A stretch of 64,000 bases of DNA from Paenibacillus sp. JZ16 (GTDB taxonomy: Bacteria; Bacillota; Bacilli; Paenibacillales; Paenibacillaceae), in contig NZ_CP017659.1 of NCBI RefSeq assembly GCF_015326965.1, forward strand, positions 6,337,001-6,401,000. Reading direction: 5' to 3'. Of this stretch, positions 47,496-55,680 are shown one piece after another. How positions within the stretch are numbered: the first letter of the stretch is position 1; each line of letters starts with the position of its first letter. The translations under genes and the position numbers were made by a program. The notes below the pieces were generated by a model, which saw nothing but the letters and a program-made list of their open reading frames with translations, searched no databases and was not told where the DNA came from.

Positions 47496-48395
47496 TTAGG
47501 CAGCTTTCTCAAAATGAGTTCGGTACTGTACCGGACTCATTTTTAATTTTGCCTTTAACCGTTTGGTATTGTAGTATTCAACATACTTTTTCAGTTCTTC
47601 CTTAAAATGTTCCACACTTTCAAACTCTTTGTAGTACAGAAATTCCGACTTGAGAATGCCGAAGAAATTCTCTATGACGGCATTGTCGTAACAATTCTCT
47701 TTTCGTGACATGCTTTGGAGAATGCCACTCGACTTAAGCGCATGGCGATACGGCTTCATTTGGTAATGCCATCCTTGATCTGAATGAAGGAGAAGTTGGT
47801 GTTCTTCTGGCAGACGCTTCAGTCCTGCATCCAGCATCTCGGATACCAGAGAATAGGTTGGTCGTGAACCCAGGGTATAGGTGATAATTTCCCCGTTGAA
47901 TAAGTCCAAAATGGGCGATAGATACAGCTTTTCTCCAAATAACTTAAACTCCGTAATGTCCGTCACCCATTTCTCATTTGGCGCCCCAGCCGTGAACTGG
48001 CGGTCCAGATGATTCGGTGCAATCTTGCCGACGGTCCCTTTATATGACTTATACTTTTTCATGCGAACCAGGCATTGAAGGCCCATCTTCTTCATGAGTC
48101 TCTGAACCTTTTTGTGGTTAACTTTCCACCCACAGACTGCCAGTTCATCACGAATACGGCGATATCCGTAACGTCCATCATGTTCCACGTAAATGGACTG
48201 GATTTCAGCCCCCAACTCGGCATTCGGATCTGGTTGGTTCATACGCTTTATAAGGTTGTAATAGGTGCTGCGCGGGATACCAGCCAGCTGTACGAGTGCC
48301 TTCACCGGATATTTATGCCTTAGTTGCCAGACGGTTTGTGCTTTGTCTTGTTTGGTGATTTTTCCTTGTTTCGAACTAAGGCATTCAACTTTTTT
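47496..48395 (-). CDS. IS150-type transposase OrfB (DDE catalytic part)
   Basis: The catalytic half of the transposase. An independent frame starts at ATG 48305 (269 aa), but the conserved sequence continues upstream in this frame to the slippery site at 48395 (...QTVWQLRHKYPVKALVQLAG), so it is normally made as an OrfAB fusion. The HTH_21 region (KYGYRRI-like GRYGYRRIRDEL) is followed by the rve domain with DDE residues in WVTDITEF, LLHSDQGWHYQ and NAVIENFFGILKSE. The orfB frame is intact. Confidence 0.9.
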   Translation of the reverse strand, partial: KKVECLSSKQGKITKQDKAQTVWQLRHKYPVKALVQLAGIPRSTYYNLIKRMNQPDPNAELGAEIQSIYVEHDGRYGYRRIRDELAVCGWKVNHKKVQRLMKKMGLQCLVRMKKYKSYKGTVGKIAPNHLDRQFTAGAPNEKWVTDITEFKLFGEKLYLSPILDLFNGEIITYTLGSRPTYSLVSEMLDAGLKRLPEEHQLLLHSDQGWHYQMKPYRHALKSSGILQSMSRKENCYDNAVIENFFGILKSEFLYYKEFESVEHFKEELKKYVEYYNTKRLKAKLKMSPVQYRTHFEKAA

Positions 48396-48846
48396 AGATA
48401 CTCATTTTCCATTTCAAGCTGTTTGATACGTTCTTCGAGTGCTTCGACAGACCCTTGAACTACGGATCGTTCGGTAGACGAATTGGAATTTTTCTTCATG
48501 GATGGACGCCCTTTCTTTTTTGGCTCAAGGCTTCTAAACCGCCTGACTCCATCTTTCTCTGCCAGGAATACCATGGAGAAGTCCGGAAACTTAAACAAAG
48601 CAGCGGTATCCATGAGAGAAGCGTCTGATTGAGCCATATGATTGAGTACGTCCAGTTTAAAGCTTACCGGATAATTTGTATAGCCGTTAGTAAAGGCAGG
48701 CTCACCATGCATCTCATAGAGCTTCAACCAATATTGAATTGAGACTTGGTAACGCCCATTTGATTTGCGTATTCGGTCTGAGATAGAAGATCGGAGTCAT
48801 ACCCTTGAATTAATGCCAATTTGCTATCCTTCGTAAATTTAGTCAT
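48320..48846 (-). pseudogene. IS150-type orfA, frameshifted
   Basis: The N-terminal helix-turn-helix piece runs from ATG 48846 (MTKFTKDSKLALIQGYDSDL) and stops at TGA 48724. The homologous continuation QYWLKLYEMHGEPAFTNGY is in another frame and runs to 48320, with its Leu-rich coiled coil EALEERIKQLEMENEYLKKL. Between TCTCAATT and CAATATTGG one base appears to be missing. Unless this is a sequencing error, the OrfA N-terminus cannot be joined to the rest, and transposition should be impaired. Confidence 0.75.
48389..48395 (-). promoter_or_regulatory. programmed -1 frameshift heptamer
   Basis: AAAAAAG on the minus strand, read A_AAA_AAG. A -1 slip moves orfA (LKKLNALV) into the orfB frame (KKVECLSS), as in IS150 and other IS3 elements. 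Confidence 0.7.
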
Positions 48847-48920
48847 AAAAAAACTGCACCTCCAACTGTTAGATGTGTCTAACAATTGGGGTGCAGTTCA
48901 TTTACATGTTAGAGAGAAAC

Positions 48921-49796
48921 TTACTTCTGGATGATGGTAATCTCGGCATTCGGATCCAGGCTTCTCACAATGGATTTGAACCTGGGCATCTCCAGAATGT
49001 GAACCCGATAGACCAGCTGCGTCGAACCGATGGTGTTGCCATCATGCATAGCGTCATCTTTCGTGTTAGCAGCTTGGGAATCATATCCCATGATGGATTT
49101 TATGCTGTGTCTGATTTCCGCTTCGCTCACGCTTCGAATCCGGACCTCGCGTTTAAGCGGAAGGCTTGAAGTCGTAATACGTCCGGTCTCCAGCGCCATC
49201 AGGCAGGCGATCGCAGAGTACATCGCTCGTTCCCAGCCGAGCAGCAGTCCGGCCAATGACAGCACGAGTGTATTGACCATGATATGGACGTACGGCAGCT
49301 TTAAACGGGTCAGCAGATGTGATATCTGCTGCGGCATCTTGGGCATTTGGAGTGTGTCCAGGACGACGCCGTAACGAAGGCCGAGACCGATGCCCAGCCC
49401 AAGGATAATGCCGCCGATGCCTGCGCTCCCGATCTTGCTGTCAATGAGAGCGGGAACCGGAAAAAACAGGATCGAGCATACGGAAAAAGTAAGCAGCCCG
49501 ACGGTGGCAATGACGGCTTTTTCCCGGTTGGACCTATGGTAGACCAGCAGGAGCAGAGGCAGGTTTAATGCAAACAGAAACATGCCGGTATGAAGTCCCG
49601 TCAGATGCGAAGCGAGCGCAGAAATTCCCGTTACGCCGCCCGCGATGATGCCGCTGGGAACAAGAAATAAATCTAAACCGAATGCCGCTATCAGTCCTCC
49701 GATGGCAGCCATGCTCATTCTTCTTCGTGTACTTGCCTTTTTTACGGCCTTTTGCGGACCGTTCGTTACCCGAACCGGGGCTTGAACCATAGGCAA
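48921..49796 (-). CDS. YitT-family membrane protein with DUF2179 domain
   Basis: A 291-residue protein of unknown function. About five hydrophobic segments span residues ~28-195 (IGGLIAAFGLDLFLVPSGIIAGGVTGI is the YitT signature). The C-terminal ~75 residues are the DUF2179 domain (cytoplasmic, ACT-like; VYRVHILEMPRFKSIVRSLDPNAEITI). It starts 12 bases after khtU ends, so it belongs to the khtT-khtU transcript. The IS element begins only 20 bases past its stop and has apparently displaced its terminator. Confidence 0.87.
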   Translation of the reverse strand: MPMVQAPVRVTNGPQKAVKKASTRRRMSMAAIGGLIAAFGLDLFLVPSGIIAGGVTGISALASHLTGLHTGMFLFALNLPLLLLVYHRSNREKAVIATVGLLTFSVCSILFFPVPALIDSKIGSAGIGGIILGLGIGLGLRYGVVLDTLQMPKMPQQISHLLTRLKLPYVHIMVNTLVLSLAGLLLGWERAMYSAIACLMALETGRITTSSLPLKREVRIRSVSEAEIRHSIKSIMGYDSQAANTKDDAMHDGNTIGSTQLVYRVHILEMPRFKSIVRSLDPNAEITIIQK

Positions 49797-49807
49797 TGTA
49801 CCCTCCT

Positions 49808-51052
49808 TTATCCGCTAGCACTTTCATCCTTTAGCTTCGGTTTAACCGGTTTCTTCTCCTTATAGTCTTTAAATTTAATGATTTTGTTCAAGAAGTTATA
49901 CACATGCTTGGACTCCTTGGTGAGCAGCGGTCCGAGTATCGCCAGTATCAGCACATACAGGGCTGCAAACGGCTGAATGAAGGTTGCAAGTCCGCCCGCT
50001 TTACCCATATTCGCGAGAATAATGGAGAATTCTCCGCGAGATACGATGGTCAGACCGATATTGGAGGATGCTTTGGAGGACAATCCCGCACTGCGTCCTG
50101 CAAGCATGCCTGCAATAAAGTTTCCAAGGAGCGTGATGATCACGGCGATCAGCGATAACCACACAGCTCCGCCAAGCTCGGAAGGTACAATCGTTAAACC
50201 GAAGCTAAAGAAGAATATGGCTCCAAAGAAATCACGGAATGGTAATATCAAATGCTCAATGCGTTCACGATGCTCTGTCTCAGCCAGGACAAGCCCGACG
50301 AGAAGAGCGCCGATGGCCTCGGCGACATGAATCGTCTCGGCGAATCCTGCGAGCAGGAACAACGCGCCAAAAACAACCAAGGCAAACAATTCGTTCGACC
50401 GTATATTTAATGCTTTATTCAGAAGTGGTACGGCTTTACGGCCAAGAATAAGGACAAGCAGCATAAATCCGAGGGCGATCACCGCAGATATCAGTACTCC
50501 GCCCAGCGATGATGATCCGCTCAATACGAGTCCGGAAAGAATAGAGATATAGACAGCCAGGAAAACATCCTCGAACATGATAATACCAAGAATCATCTCG
50601 GTTTCGGGATTCGCCGTTCTTTTCAGGTCAACCAGCACCTTCGCTACGATCGCGCTTGAGGAGATGGTGGTTATTCCCGCTACAATGAGTGTCTCCGCCA
50701 CGGGGAATCCGGAAAAGATCCCGATCATCAGTCCAAGCGTAAAGTTAATGGCAATATAGATGCTGCCGCCGACAACGATGGACTTCCCTGATTTGATTAA
50801 CCGGCCGACCGAGAATTCAAGGCCAAGATAGAACAGAAGGAACAGTACGCCGATGCGACCCATAAAGTCGATGAACGGGGCGCTTTCTATAAAACGAAAA
50901 TCGAATGATCCAAAATGAAAAGCATGAGGCCCTACCGCCATCCCTACCAGAATGTAGAAAGGGACGACGGAAAACCGGAGTTTAGCTGATAACAACCCCG
51001 CCAGGGCGATCAGGAAAATCGCCAGTCCAACTTCTAAAACCAAATGATCCAT
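49808..51052 (-). CDS. khtU: K+/H+ antiporter KhtU (CPA2 family)
   Basis: A 414-residue CPA2-type cation/proton antiporter, close to B. subtilis KhtU (YhaU), which expels K+ in exchange for H+. About twelve membrane segments; characteristic motifs include LFLLFYLGLEFSVGRL, ISSSAIVAKVLVDL, the paired acidic site region ILGIIMFEDVFLAVYI, FVLAETEHRERIEHL and FFFSFGLTIVPSELG. No RCK domain is fused; that role is taken by KhtT, encoded 3 bases upstream. The plain C-terminal tail is Lys-rich. Confidence 0.9.
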   Translation of the reverse strand: MDHLVLEVGLAIFLIALAGLLSAKLRFSVVPFYILVGMAVGPHAFHFGSFDFRFIESAPFIDFMGRIGVLFLLFYLGLEFSVGRLIKSGKSIVVGGSIYIAINFTLGLMIGIFSGFPVAETLIVAGITTISSSAIVAKVLVDLKRTANPETEMILGIIMFEDVFLAVYISILSGLVLSGSSSLGGVLISAVIALGFMLLVLILGRKAVPLLNKALNIRSNELFALVVFGALFLLAGFAETIHVAEAIGALLVGLVLAETEHRERIEHLILPFRDFFGAIFFFSFGLTIVPSELGGAVWLSLIAVIITLLGNFIAGMLAGRSAGLSSKASSNIGLTIVSRGEFSIILANMGKAGGLATFIQPFAALYVLILAILGPLLTKESKHVYNFLNKIIKFKDYKEKKPVKPKLKDESASG

Positions 51053-51055
51053 TCA

Positions 51056-51547
51056 TCAACCACGTCCGTTCATCAAGATTTGTTTAAATAGCCGCTGTTG
51101 TTGACGTTCACCGACGACAACGAGAGTCGAGTCCGGCGTAATAATAACGTCAGGTCCGGGATTGATTTGTTTACTGTTTTTATCAACTGTGGCAATGATG
51201 GTTGCACCAGAGGCTTGACGTACGCCCAAATCACCAATCGATTTGCCTGCCCCGTAATAATGGGGCTCGATGCGATACCATTCGATAATCAATTCGTCCA
51301 GCGCGATGTCGATCGTTTCCAGCGCTTTAGGTTTATAAGTGAGACCGCCAACGATGGCGGCAATTTGGCGAGCCTCATCATCATCCAGGGAAATCATGGA
51401 GATGCTTTCGTCCGGATCGTCATGCTCATAATGGTACATTTCACGGCGGCCGTCATCGTGGATGATAATGACCAGTTTATCACCACCGCGGGTATCAATT
51501 ACGAACTTCTTACCAATTCCGGGCAAATCTGTTTCGCGAACATGCAT
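51056..51547 (-). CDS. khtT: regulatory subunit KhtT with RCK_C/TrkA-C domain
   Basis: Cytoplasmic regulator of KhtU; 163 residues. The N-terminal ~75 residues form the KhtT/YhaT-type domain ([18 protein letters not shown]). Residues ~82-160 are an RCK_C (TrkA-C) domain ([61 protein letters not shown]). In B. subtilis KhtT binds cyclic di-AMP through RCK_C to activate the antiporter. AGGAGG precedes the ATG. I looked for a ydaO-type riboswitch in 51548-51780 and did not recognise one. Confidence 0.9.
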   Translation of the reverse strand: MHVRETDLPGIGKKFVIDTRGGDKLVIIIHDDGRREMYHYEHDDPDESISMISLDDDEARQIAAIVGGLTYKPKALETIDIALDELIIEWYRIEPHYYGAGKSIGDLGVRQASGATIIATVDKNSKQINPGPDVIITPDSTLVVVGERQQQRLFKQILMNGRG

Positions 51548-51781
51548 AGGTTAAAATCCTCCTAAAAATACACTTTTTAGTTTTTTGCAGACCGGTCACA
51601 CGGATCTCAAAATATACGCAGCCAAATACAACAATCCATTCAGGATGAAATTGTACAGTCTTTAATAAACCTATGTGCATACGTAAATCATCACAGGTTG
51701 ATCGTAGGGTTGCCTGAGAAATGAGAAATTGGGCGAATTTAAGAAACCGCAGTCAGTTTGAAAGCGAAAAAGGGGAGGATA

Positions 51782-52126
51782 CTAAACGAACTTCGATGTG
51801 TATTTAATGGGGAATAATAATAAAAGCCGGAGTCGAAGCGGAATGATCGGCCGATAAGGCAGACGTGTTTTGGGAGCCTGCAGCATGAGAACGGCCGACA
51901 TCAATAAGAACAGCGGCAAGGCATTGCCGGCTGCCTTAAGTTTGGAGAGAATGTGAGAGTGTTTCAGAACAGCCGCTTTGAGATGATGGTCGTGCTTGTA
52001 TACATACCGCTCATCATGGGCTTCGCTGCTGTAGTACTCCTGGACGGGAATGTAAAGGGCAAATGCCGTAACCAGAACAAGTACCAGCATCCAAAGAATT
52101 CTTGCTGTTTTTAAGAAACAGTTCAC
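51782..52126 (-). CDS. small His-rich membrane protein, unknown family
   Basis: A 114-residue protein with an N-terminal hydrophobic segment (residues ~8-28, ARILWMLVLVLVTAFALYIP) and a second at ~68-83 (ALPLFLLMSAVLMLQ). The loop between them is His-rich (AHDERYVYKHDHHLKAAVLK, then HSH: six His in about 25 residues), which could bind a transition metal. The C-terminus is Arg/Leu-rich. GTG start with an excellent AAGGGAGGAG 5 bases upstream. A 23-bp palindrome of metalloregulator type lies 53 bases upstream. I do not recognise the family. Confidence 0.65.
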   Translation of the reverse strand: MNCFLKTARILWMLVLVLVTAFALYIPVQEYYSSEAHDERYVYKHDHHLKAAVLKHSHILSKLKAAGNALPLFLLMSAVLMLQAPKTRLPYRPIIPLRLRLLLLFPIKYTSKFV

Positions 52127-52178
52127 GGTTACTCCTCCCTTCGTCCCAAGCTTCTATGTTAATCATAACATAAAAATA

Positions 52179-52201
52179 ATCGTTCTCAAAACGAGAACGA
52201 T
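52179..52201. promoter_or_regulatory. palindromic operator candidate (Fur/Zur-like size)
   Basis: Perfect 9-bp arms ATCGTTCTC and GAGAACGAT around AAAAC, in an AT-rich promoter region for the His-rich membrane protein. The ATCGT...ACGAT ends recall B. subtilis Zur sites (ATCGTAAT-N-ATTACGAT), but the interior differs, so the regulator is unknown. Confidence 0.5.
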
Positions 52202-52267
52202 AAATTATTTTTGAACACTTTAACAGATTGATTATATTTTTTACATTATATTGAAACGGGACTTGTC

Positions 52268-52459
52268 TTACTTTTTACGAAGTTTATCGTAATTTTCCGT
52301 ATCGGGATCGATATCGATTTTCGATTCATCTTTGTCTTCCAAAACGCCAAGGACCAGATCGTCGAGTTTGTCGGTTGCGGCTTGATCCGGACGATCGGGC
52401 TCGGGAATAGGGTCAACGCCGGGGAACTGTCCATCATATTCAGGTTTCTTTTTATTCAT
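52268..52459 (-). CDS. small acidic hypothetical protein
   Basis: A 63-residue, Asp/Glu/Pro-rich soluble protein (FPGVDPIPEPDRPDQAATDK, then a short LDDLVLGVLEDKDES helix) without a membrane segment or known motif. The frame is open further upstream, but AAAGGA about 13 bases before ATG 52459 gives the best start (MNKKKPEYDG). The upstream extension lacks a Shine-Dalgarno. Function unknown. Confidence 0.55.
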   Translation of the reverse strand: MNKKKPEYDGQFPGVDPIPEPDRPDQAATDKLDDLVLGVLEDKDESKIDIDPDTENYDKLRKK

Positions 52460-52673
52460 CAGGGTCTCATTCCTTTCTGGCAATATTTTGGCACAAAAGG
52501 ATCTGTTATATGTAACGAATAAACGCGGGGGTTGAGAATGAAACAAGGCAAGCGATCATCAGCATGCAATAGTCTTTCTTTTATATTATGTAGCCCTCTA
52601 TATATCCATCTGCTATATAAGAAATATGCTAGAATGTAGTGGAGGAATATTATACCAGGGGGTAATGTTAGTT

Positions 52674-53297
52674 ATGAAGAAAAAAATGCTGTGCTGCACC
52701 ATCGCTTTATTGCTTGTGTCCGGTTCGGTTGTTTCTGCTCATCCGGGAAGAACGGATGCCAATGGCGGGCATACCTGCCGTACCAATTGCGAACGCTGGG
52801 GTCTGTCTTATGGCGAGTATCATTATCATAACGGCGGAAGGAGCTCTTCAGGCAGCACATCGCCTTCATCGACGCCTAAAGCCAAATCATCGAAGAACAG
52901 TACGACAAAATCCGCTGCGCCGAAGCCGGCAGCGCCTGCTTATGCCAAGTCGGGTCTTAAAGTTTTCGTGAACGGCAGCGTGGTGAAGTTTGGCAGTGAG
53001 CCGTTGGTGTATAACAACGTCAATTTGGTGCCGCTGCGGGAAATCGCTGAAGGAATGGGAGCTGAGGTTACCTGGAATCGCGAAGCGGCCAGCATTGGCG
53101 TGCAAAGAGGCAAACATAAAATAACACTTACGATTGGCAGCAAAACCGTCTTTTACAACGGCAAATCGGAATCCGTTACGGTCGCTCCAAAAGTGATCGA
53201 CGGCGTGACGTACGTTCCGATTCAGGTGTTTGCAAGAGGCCTTGGTGCTGGCGTGAACTATACCGATCATGATAAAATTCTGAGAATCTCCTTGTAG
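52674..53297 (+). CDS. secreted YHYH-motif protein with copper-amine-oxidase-N-like stalk domain
   Basis: Signal peptide (MKKKMLCCTIALLLVSGSVVSA), then a His/Cys-rich segment AHPGRTDANGGHTCRTNCER, WGLSYGEYHYHNGG, which is the YHYH domain of secreted Bacillales proteins. A Ser/Pro/Lys-rich linker (~60-95) follows, and then a C-terminal Cu_amine_oxidN1-type domain (~100-205; VFVNGSVVKFGSEPLVYNNV, VPLREIAEGMGAEVTW, VTYVPIQVFARGLGAGV), which in Paenibacillus is a common extracellular or stalk module, not an amine oxidase. ATG 52674 chosen as start; 52665 and 52626 are upstream alternatives. Confidence 0.8.
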   Translation: MKKKMLCCTIALLLVSGSVVSAHPGRTDANGGHTCRTNCERWGLSYGEYHYHNGGRSSSGSTSPSSTPKAKSSKNSTTKSAAPKPAAPAYAKSGLKVFVNGSVVKFGSEPLVYNNVNLVPLREIAEGMGAEVTWNREAASIGVQRGKHKITLTIGSKTVFYNGKSESVTVAPKVIDGVTYVPIQVFARGLGAGVNYTDHDKILRISL

Positions 53298-53348
53298 GAA
53301 TAAAAATAAATTCTGCTTCAAAGGGTGAATAGAGAGGGGAGAGCATAC

Positions 53349-53780
53349 TTGAGTTTTTTTGATAAATTTAAGGCCGGTGTGTCCGACGCCGGAAACAAAG
53401 CCAAAACGTTGGTGGAGATCAATCGGTTAAAGCTGCAAAACAACGGTAAAAAAAGCGACATCGATGAACAGCTTCTGGAAATCGGCAAGGTTGTATTTGC
53501 TGCAACCGAAGCTGGGAAATGGACGCCTGATCAGGAGAGTATTCAGAGCTACGTGGCCAAGATTCATCAATTGAATTTTGAAATCGAACAAAATCTGCTT
53601 CAAATCGCCAATCTTACGGATGAGAAGGTATGCAGAGGCTGTGGGAACAGCTCCGCTATGAACGCTAAGTTTTGTGCCCACTGTGGCCGTACGTTCGAAG
53701 TGATCCAAGTGCAATCGGAAGAGCAGCGTAAAGAAATTCCGCTTCTGGAAGACGGCAGCGAACAAGAGGAACCGAAATAA
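53349..53780 (+). CDS. zinc-ribbon protein with coiled coil
   Basis: A 143-residue cytoplasmic protein. Residues ~1-90 are amphipathic helix (FFDKFKAGVSDAGNKAKTLV, then IHQLNFEIEQNLLQIANL). A zinc ribbon follows at ~95-115 (CRGCGN...FCAHCGR, two CxxC pairs), then an acidic tail. Such proteins are common and uncharacterised in Bacillales. TTG 53349 is preferred because GAGAGGGGAGA lies just upstream; GTG 53325 is also open but has no Shine-Dalgarno. Confidence 0.75.
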   Translation: MSFFDKFKAGVSDAGNKAKTLVEINRLKLQNNGKKSDIDEQLLEIGKVVFAATEAGKWTPDQESIQSYVAKIHQLNFEIEQNLLQIANLTDEKVCRGCGNSSAMNAKFCAHCGRTFEVIQVQSEEQRKEIPLLEDGSEQEEPK

Positions 53781-53933
53781 TATTATGGGTCTAACTGTCC
53801 TCATTATTTTGGGCGGGCCGATCACTTGGAGCGGGAGCTTATTCTTGCATGTGTGTTGTGCCAAACAATAACACGAGCTGTAAAAAGGGACGTCATGGTC
53901 CTTGATGTCAGGATGAATGTTTTTGTTATAGAT

Positions 53934-53978
53934 AGAGCCGCACCCTGGTTTGGGAAGACCGGGGACGGCTCTTTTCTT
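53934..53978 (+). terminator. terminator between the zinc-ribbon gene and the SBP/YesMN cluster
   Basis: AGAGCCG and CGGCTCT, with inner CCC/GGG pairing, are followed by TTTCTTTTT. The 314-base gap 53781-54094 also contains the perfect inverted repeat GGTGAG-CTAA-CTCACC at 54027-54042, a possible operator. Confidence 0.8.
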
Positions 53979-54094
53979 TTTGTCCGGGGTGAAGGAAGCT
54001 GCAAAACATTACAGAATGATTATAAAGGTGAGCTAACTCACCATAAAATCGTTATATAGTAATATTAGCTTACTAGCTGAGGGAGTGAGGACAT

Positions 54095-55651
54095 ATGCCG
54101 ATGAACAAGGCCTGTAATGATGAGTTATTTCAACATGGGAATCGAAGGGTGTCAAGGCTGCTTAAAGGTAACGTTCTATTGCTTCCCGTCTGTGTATTTC
54201 TGATGCTCCTTGCTGCCGGGTGTAACAAGACGGACTCTGAGGGAGAACATCCGCCGGAGAATCAACCGAAGAGCGCATCCATCAGCATCGTTATTTCCAG
54301 TCTCGGGATGACGTTTCCTGCCGGCATGGACGAGAATGACAATCCGTATCTGAATTACATTGAAGAGCGCACGGGACTTGAAATCGGAGTTAATCTTCCG
54401 CCGCCTGAGGTATACAACGAGAAGCTGGATGTCATTATGTCCTCCGGCAACTTGCCGGATATGCTTCATACGTATGAACCGGTGTGGTTCGACAATTATG
54501 TCAAACAAAAGGCATTTATGCCGCTGGATGAGTTAATCGACAAGCATGGTCCCCATCTAAAAGAGAAAATTCCGCCGGAGGTCTGGGATCGGGTTCGATA
54601 TGGCGGTAAAATCTATGCGGTGCCAAGCTTGAATGAGGTGACCGGGGCAGAGCTAATGTATGTCCGAAAGGATTGGCTTGATCGGCTTGGCCTGGAACCG
54701 CCTGAAACACTGGAGGAATATTACGAAGTCATCCGTGCCTTCACGCTCGATGATCCGGACGGCAACGGCGTGCAGGATACGATCGGCCTTACCCTGACAT
54801 CGAAGTTGGGCAGGTCTTCCCCGTTCTTCGGCGCCTTCGGCACGCAGCGGAATACGTGGTTTGAACGGGATGGGCAGTTGGTGAACGGAAGTATTCTGCC
54901 TGAAACAAAGGAGACCCTCGCGTTTTTTGCCAAGCTGTATCAGGAGAATCTGCTTGATCGGGAATTTCCTCTTAACCTGCAAAATAATCTGTTCGAAAAA
55001 ATAGAAAATGGCACGGTGGGCCTCTTCTCCGCAGCTTGGTACGACACGCGGGGACCGATTGCGGCCAATATGAGCAAGGATCCGGAGGCAAAGTGGATTC
55101 CGCTACCGTATCCCACGGGACCGGACGGACTCAAAGGGGTAGAGGGCAAGGATATTATCCGCGGCTACAATGTCATTCCCGCCGAATCGGTGAAAGCAGC
55201 CGAAGTGATTAAGTTTCTGGACTTTATTGCCAGTGACTATAAGACGCTGAAGCTCGGCTTCGAGAACGAAATCTGGCGTTGGGAGGACGGGGCGATCGTG
55301 ACGGATTTTGCGCTTCACGACAAGCATTTGTACCGTGGAATTTATCAGTCGCTTGTTGATGTGCCGGACCAAATGCTGTTTAAGGAGCGGCTTGACTCAC
55401 TAGGCGATTTCAACCTATACAACAACTTGCAGATGATTCATTCGCATATAACCCCGAATGCATTCTATGGTGTTCCCACACCTGCCATGACGAAGTACAG
55501 CAATAAGCTTAAAAATCTGGAGGACGTGTTTACGAAGATCATTATGGGGCTGGAACCGCTGGATGCCTTCGATGACTATGTGAAGAGGTGGAAGGAAGAA
55601 GGAGGAGATGAAATCACGAAGGAAGTGAATGAATGGTACTCCAAACAATGA
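54095..55651 (+). CDS. extracellular sugar-binding lipoprotein (LplA-like) linked to a two-component system
   Basis: A 518-residue family-1 binding protein of the large LplA type. After ~25 polar residues comes a hydrophobic stretch with lipobox LAAGC, then ISIVISSLGMTFPAGMDEND, YLNYIEERTGLEIGV, SSGNLPDMLHTYEP and a late ITPNAFYGVPTPAM. The next gene, a YesM-type kinase, is only 29 bases away, so the protein may act as co-sensor as well as transporter subunit. No permease follows directly; an LplBC pair with its own binding protein lies 5 kb downstream. ATG 54095 after GGGAGTGAGG. Confidence 0.87.
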   Translation: MPMNKACNDELFQHGNRRVSRLLKGNVLLLPVCVFLMLLAAGCNKTDSEGEHPPENQPKSASISIVISSLGMTFPAGMDENDNPYLNYIEERTGLEIGVNLPPPEVYNEKLDVIMSSGNLPDMLHTYEPVWFDNYVKQKAFMPLDELIDKHGPHLKEKIPPEVWDRVRYGGKIYAVPSLNEVTGAELMYVRKDWLDRLGLEPPETLEEYYEVIRAFTLDDPDGNGVQDTIGLTLTSKLGRSSPFFGAFGTQRNTWFERDGQLVNGSILPETKETLAFFAKLYQENLLDREFPLNLQNNLFEKIENGTVGLFSAAWYDTRGPIAANMSKDPEAKWIPLPYPTGPDGLKGVEGKDIIRGYNVIPAESVKAAEVIKFLDFIASDYKTLKLGFENEIWRWEDGAIVTDFALHDKHLYRGIYQSLVDVPDQMLFKERLDSLGDFNLYNNLQMIHSHITPNAFYGVPTPAMTKYSNKLKNLEDVFTKIIMGLEPLDAFDDYVKRWKEEGGDEITKEVNEWYSKQ

Positions 55652-55680
55652 TGTCGGCCGCCAAAGGAGGGGGGACTCGA

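Larger units (their letters stand above)
47460..48900 (-). mobile_element. IS3-family (IS150 group) insertion sequence, 1,441 bp
   Basis: Bounded by imperfect inverted repeats: TGAAGTGACCCCCAAAAG at the left end and TGAACTGCACCCCAATTG on the complement of the right end, both running into GTTAGAC. The termini are TG...CA. It carries orfA and orfB in the -1 relation on the minus strand. The flanks (AACAGGC left, TTTACAT right) show no target-site duplication. It lies between the araNPQ-like cluster and yitT. Confidence 0.9.

Noticed and set aside
51548..51780. Possible cyclic di-AMP (ydaO-type) riboswitch before khtT
   Set aside because: Would fit the biology, but I could not find the conserved core sequences or the expected paired helices.
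53826..54059. 77-residue forward frame between the zinc-ribbon and LplA-like genes
   Set aside because: It runs through a strong terminator hairpin, has no Shine-Dalgarno and no recognisable protein character.
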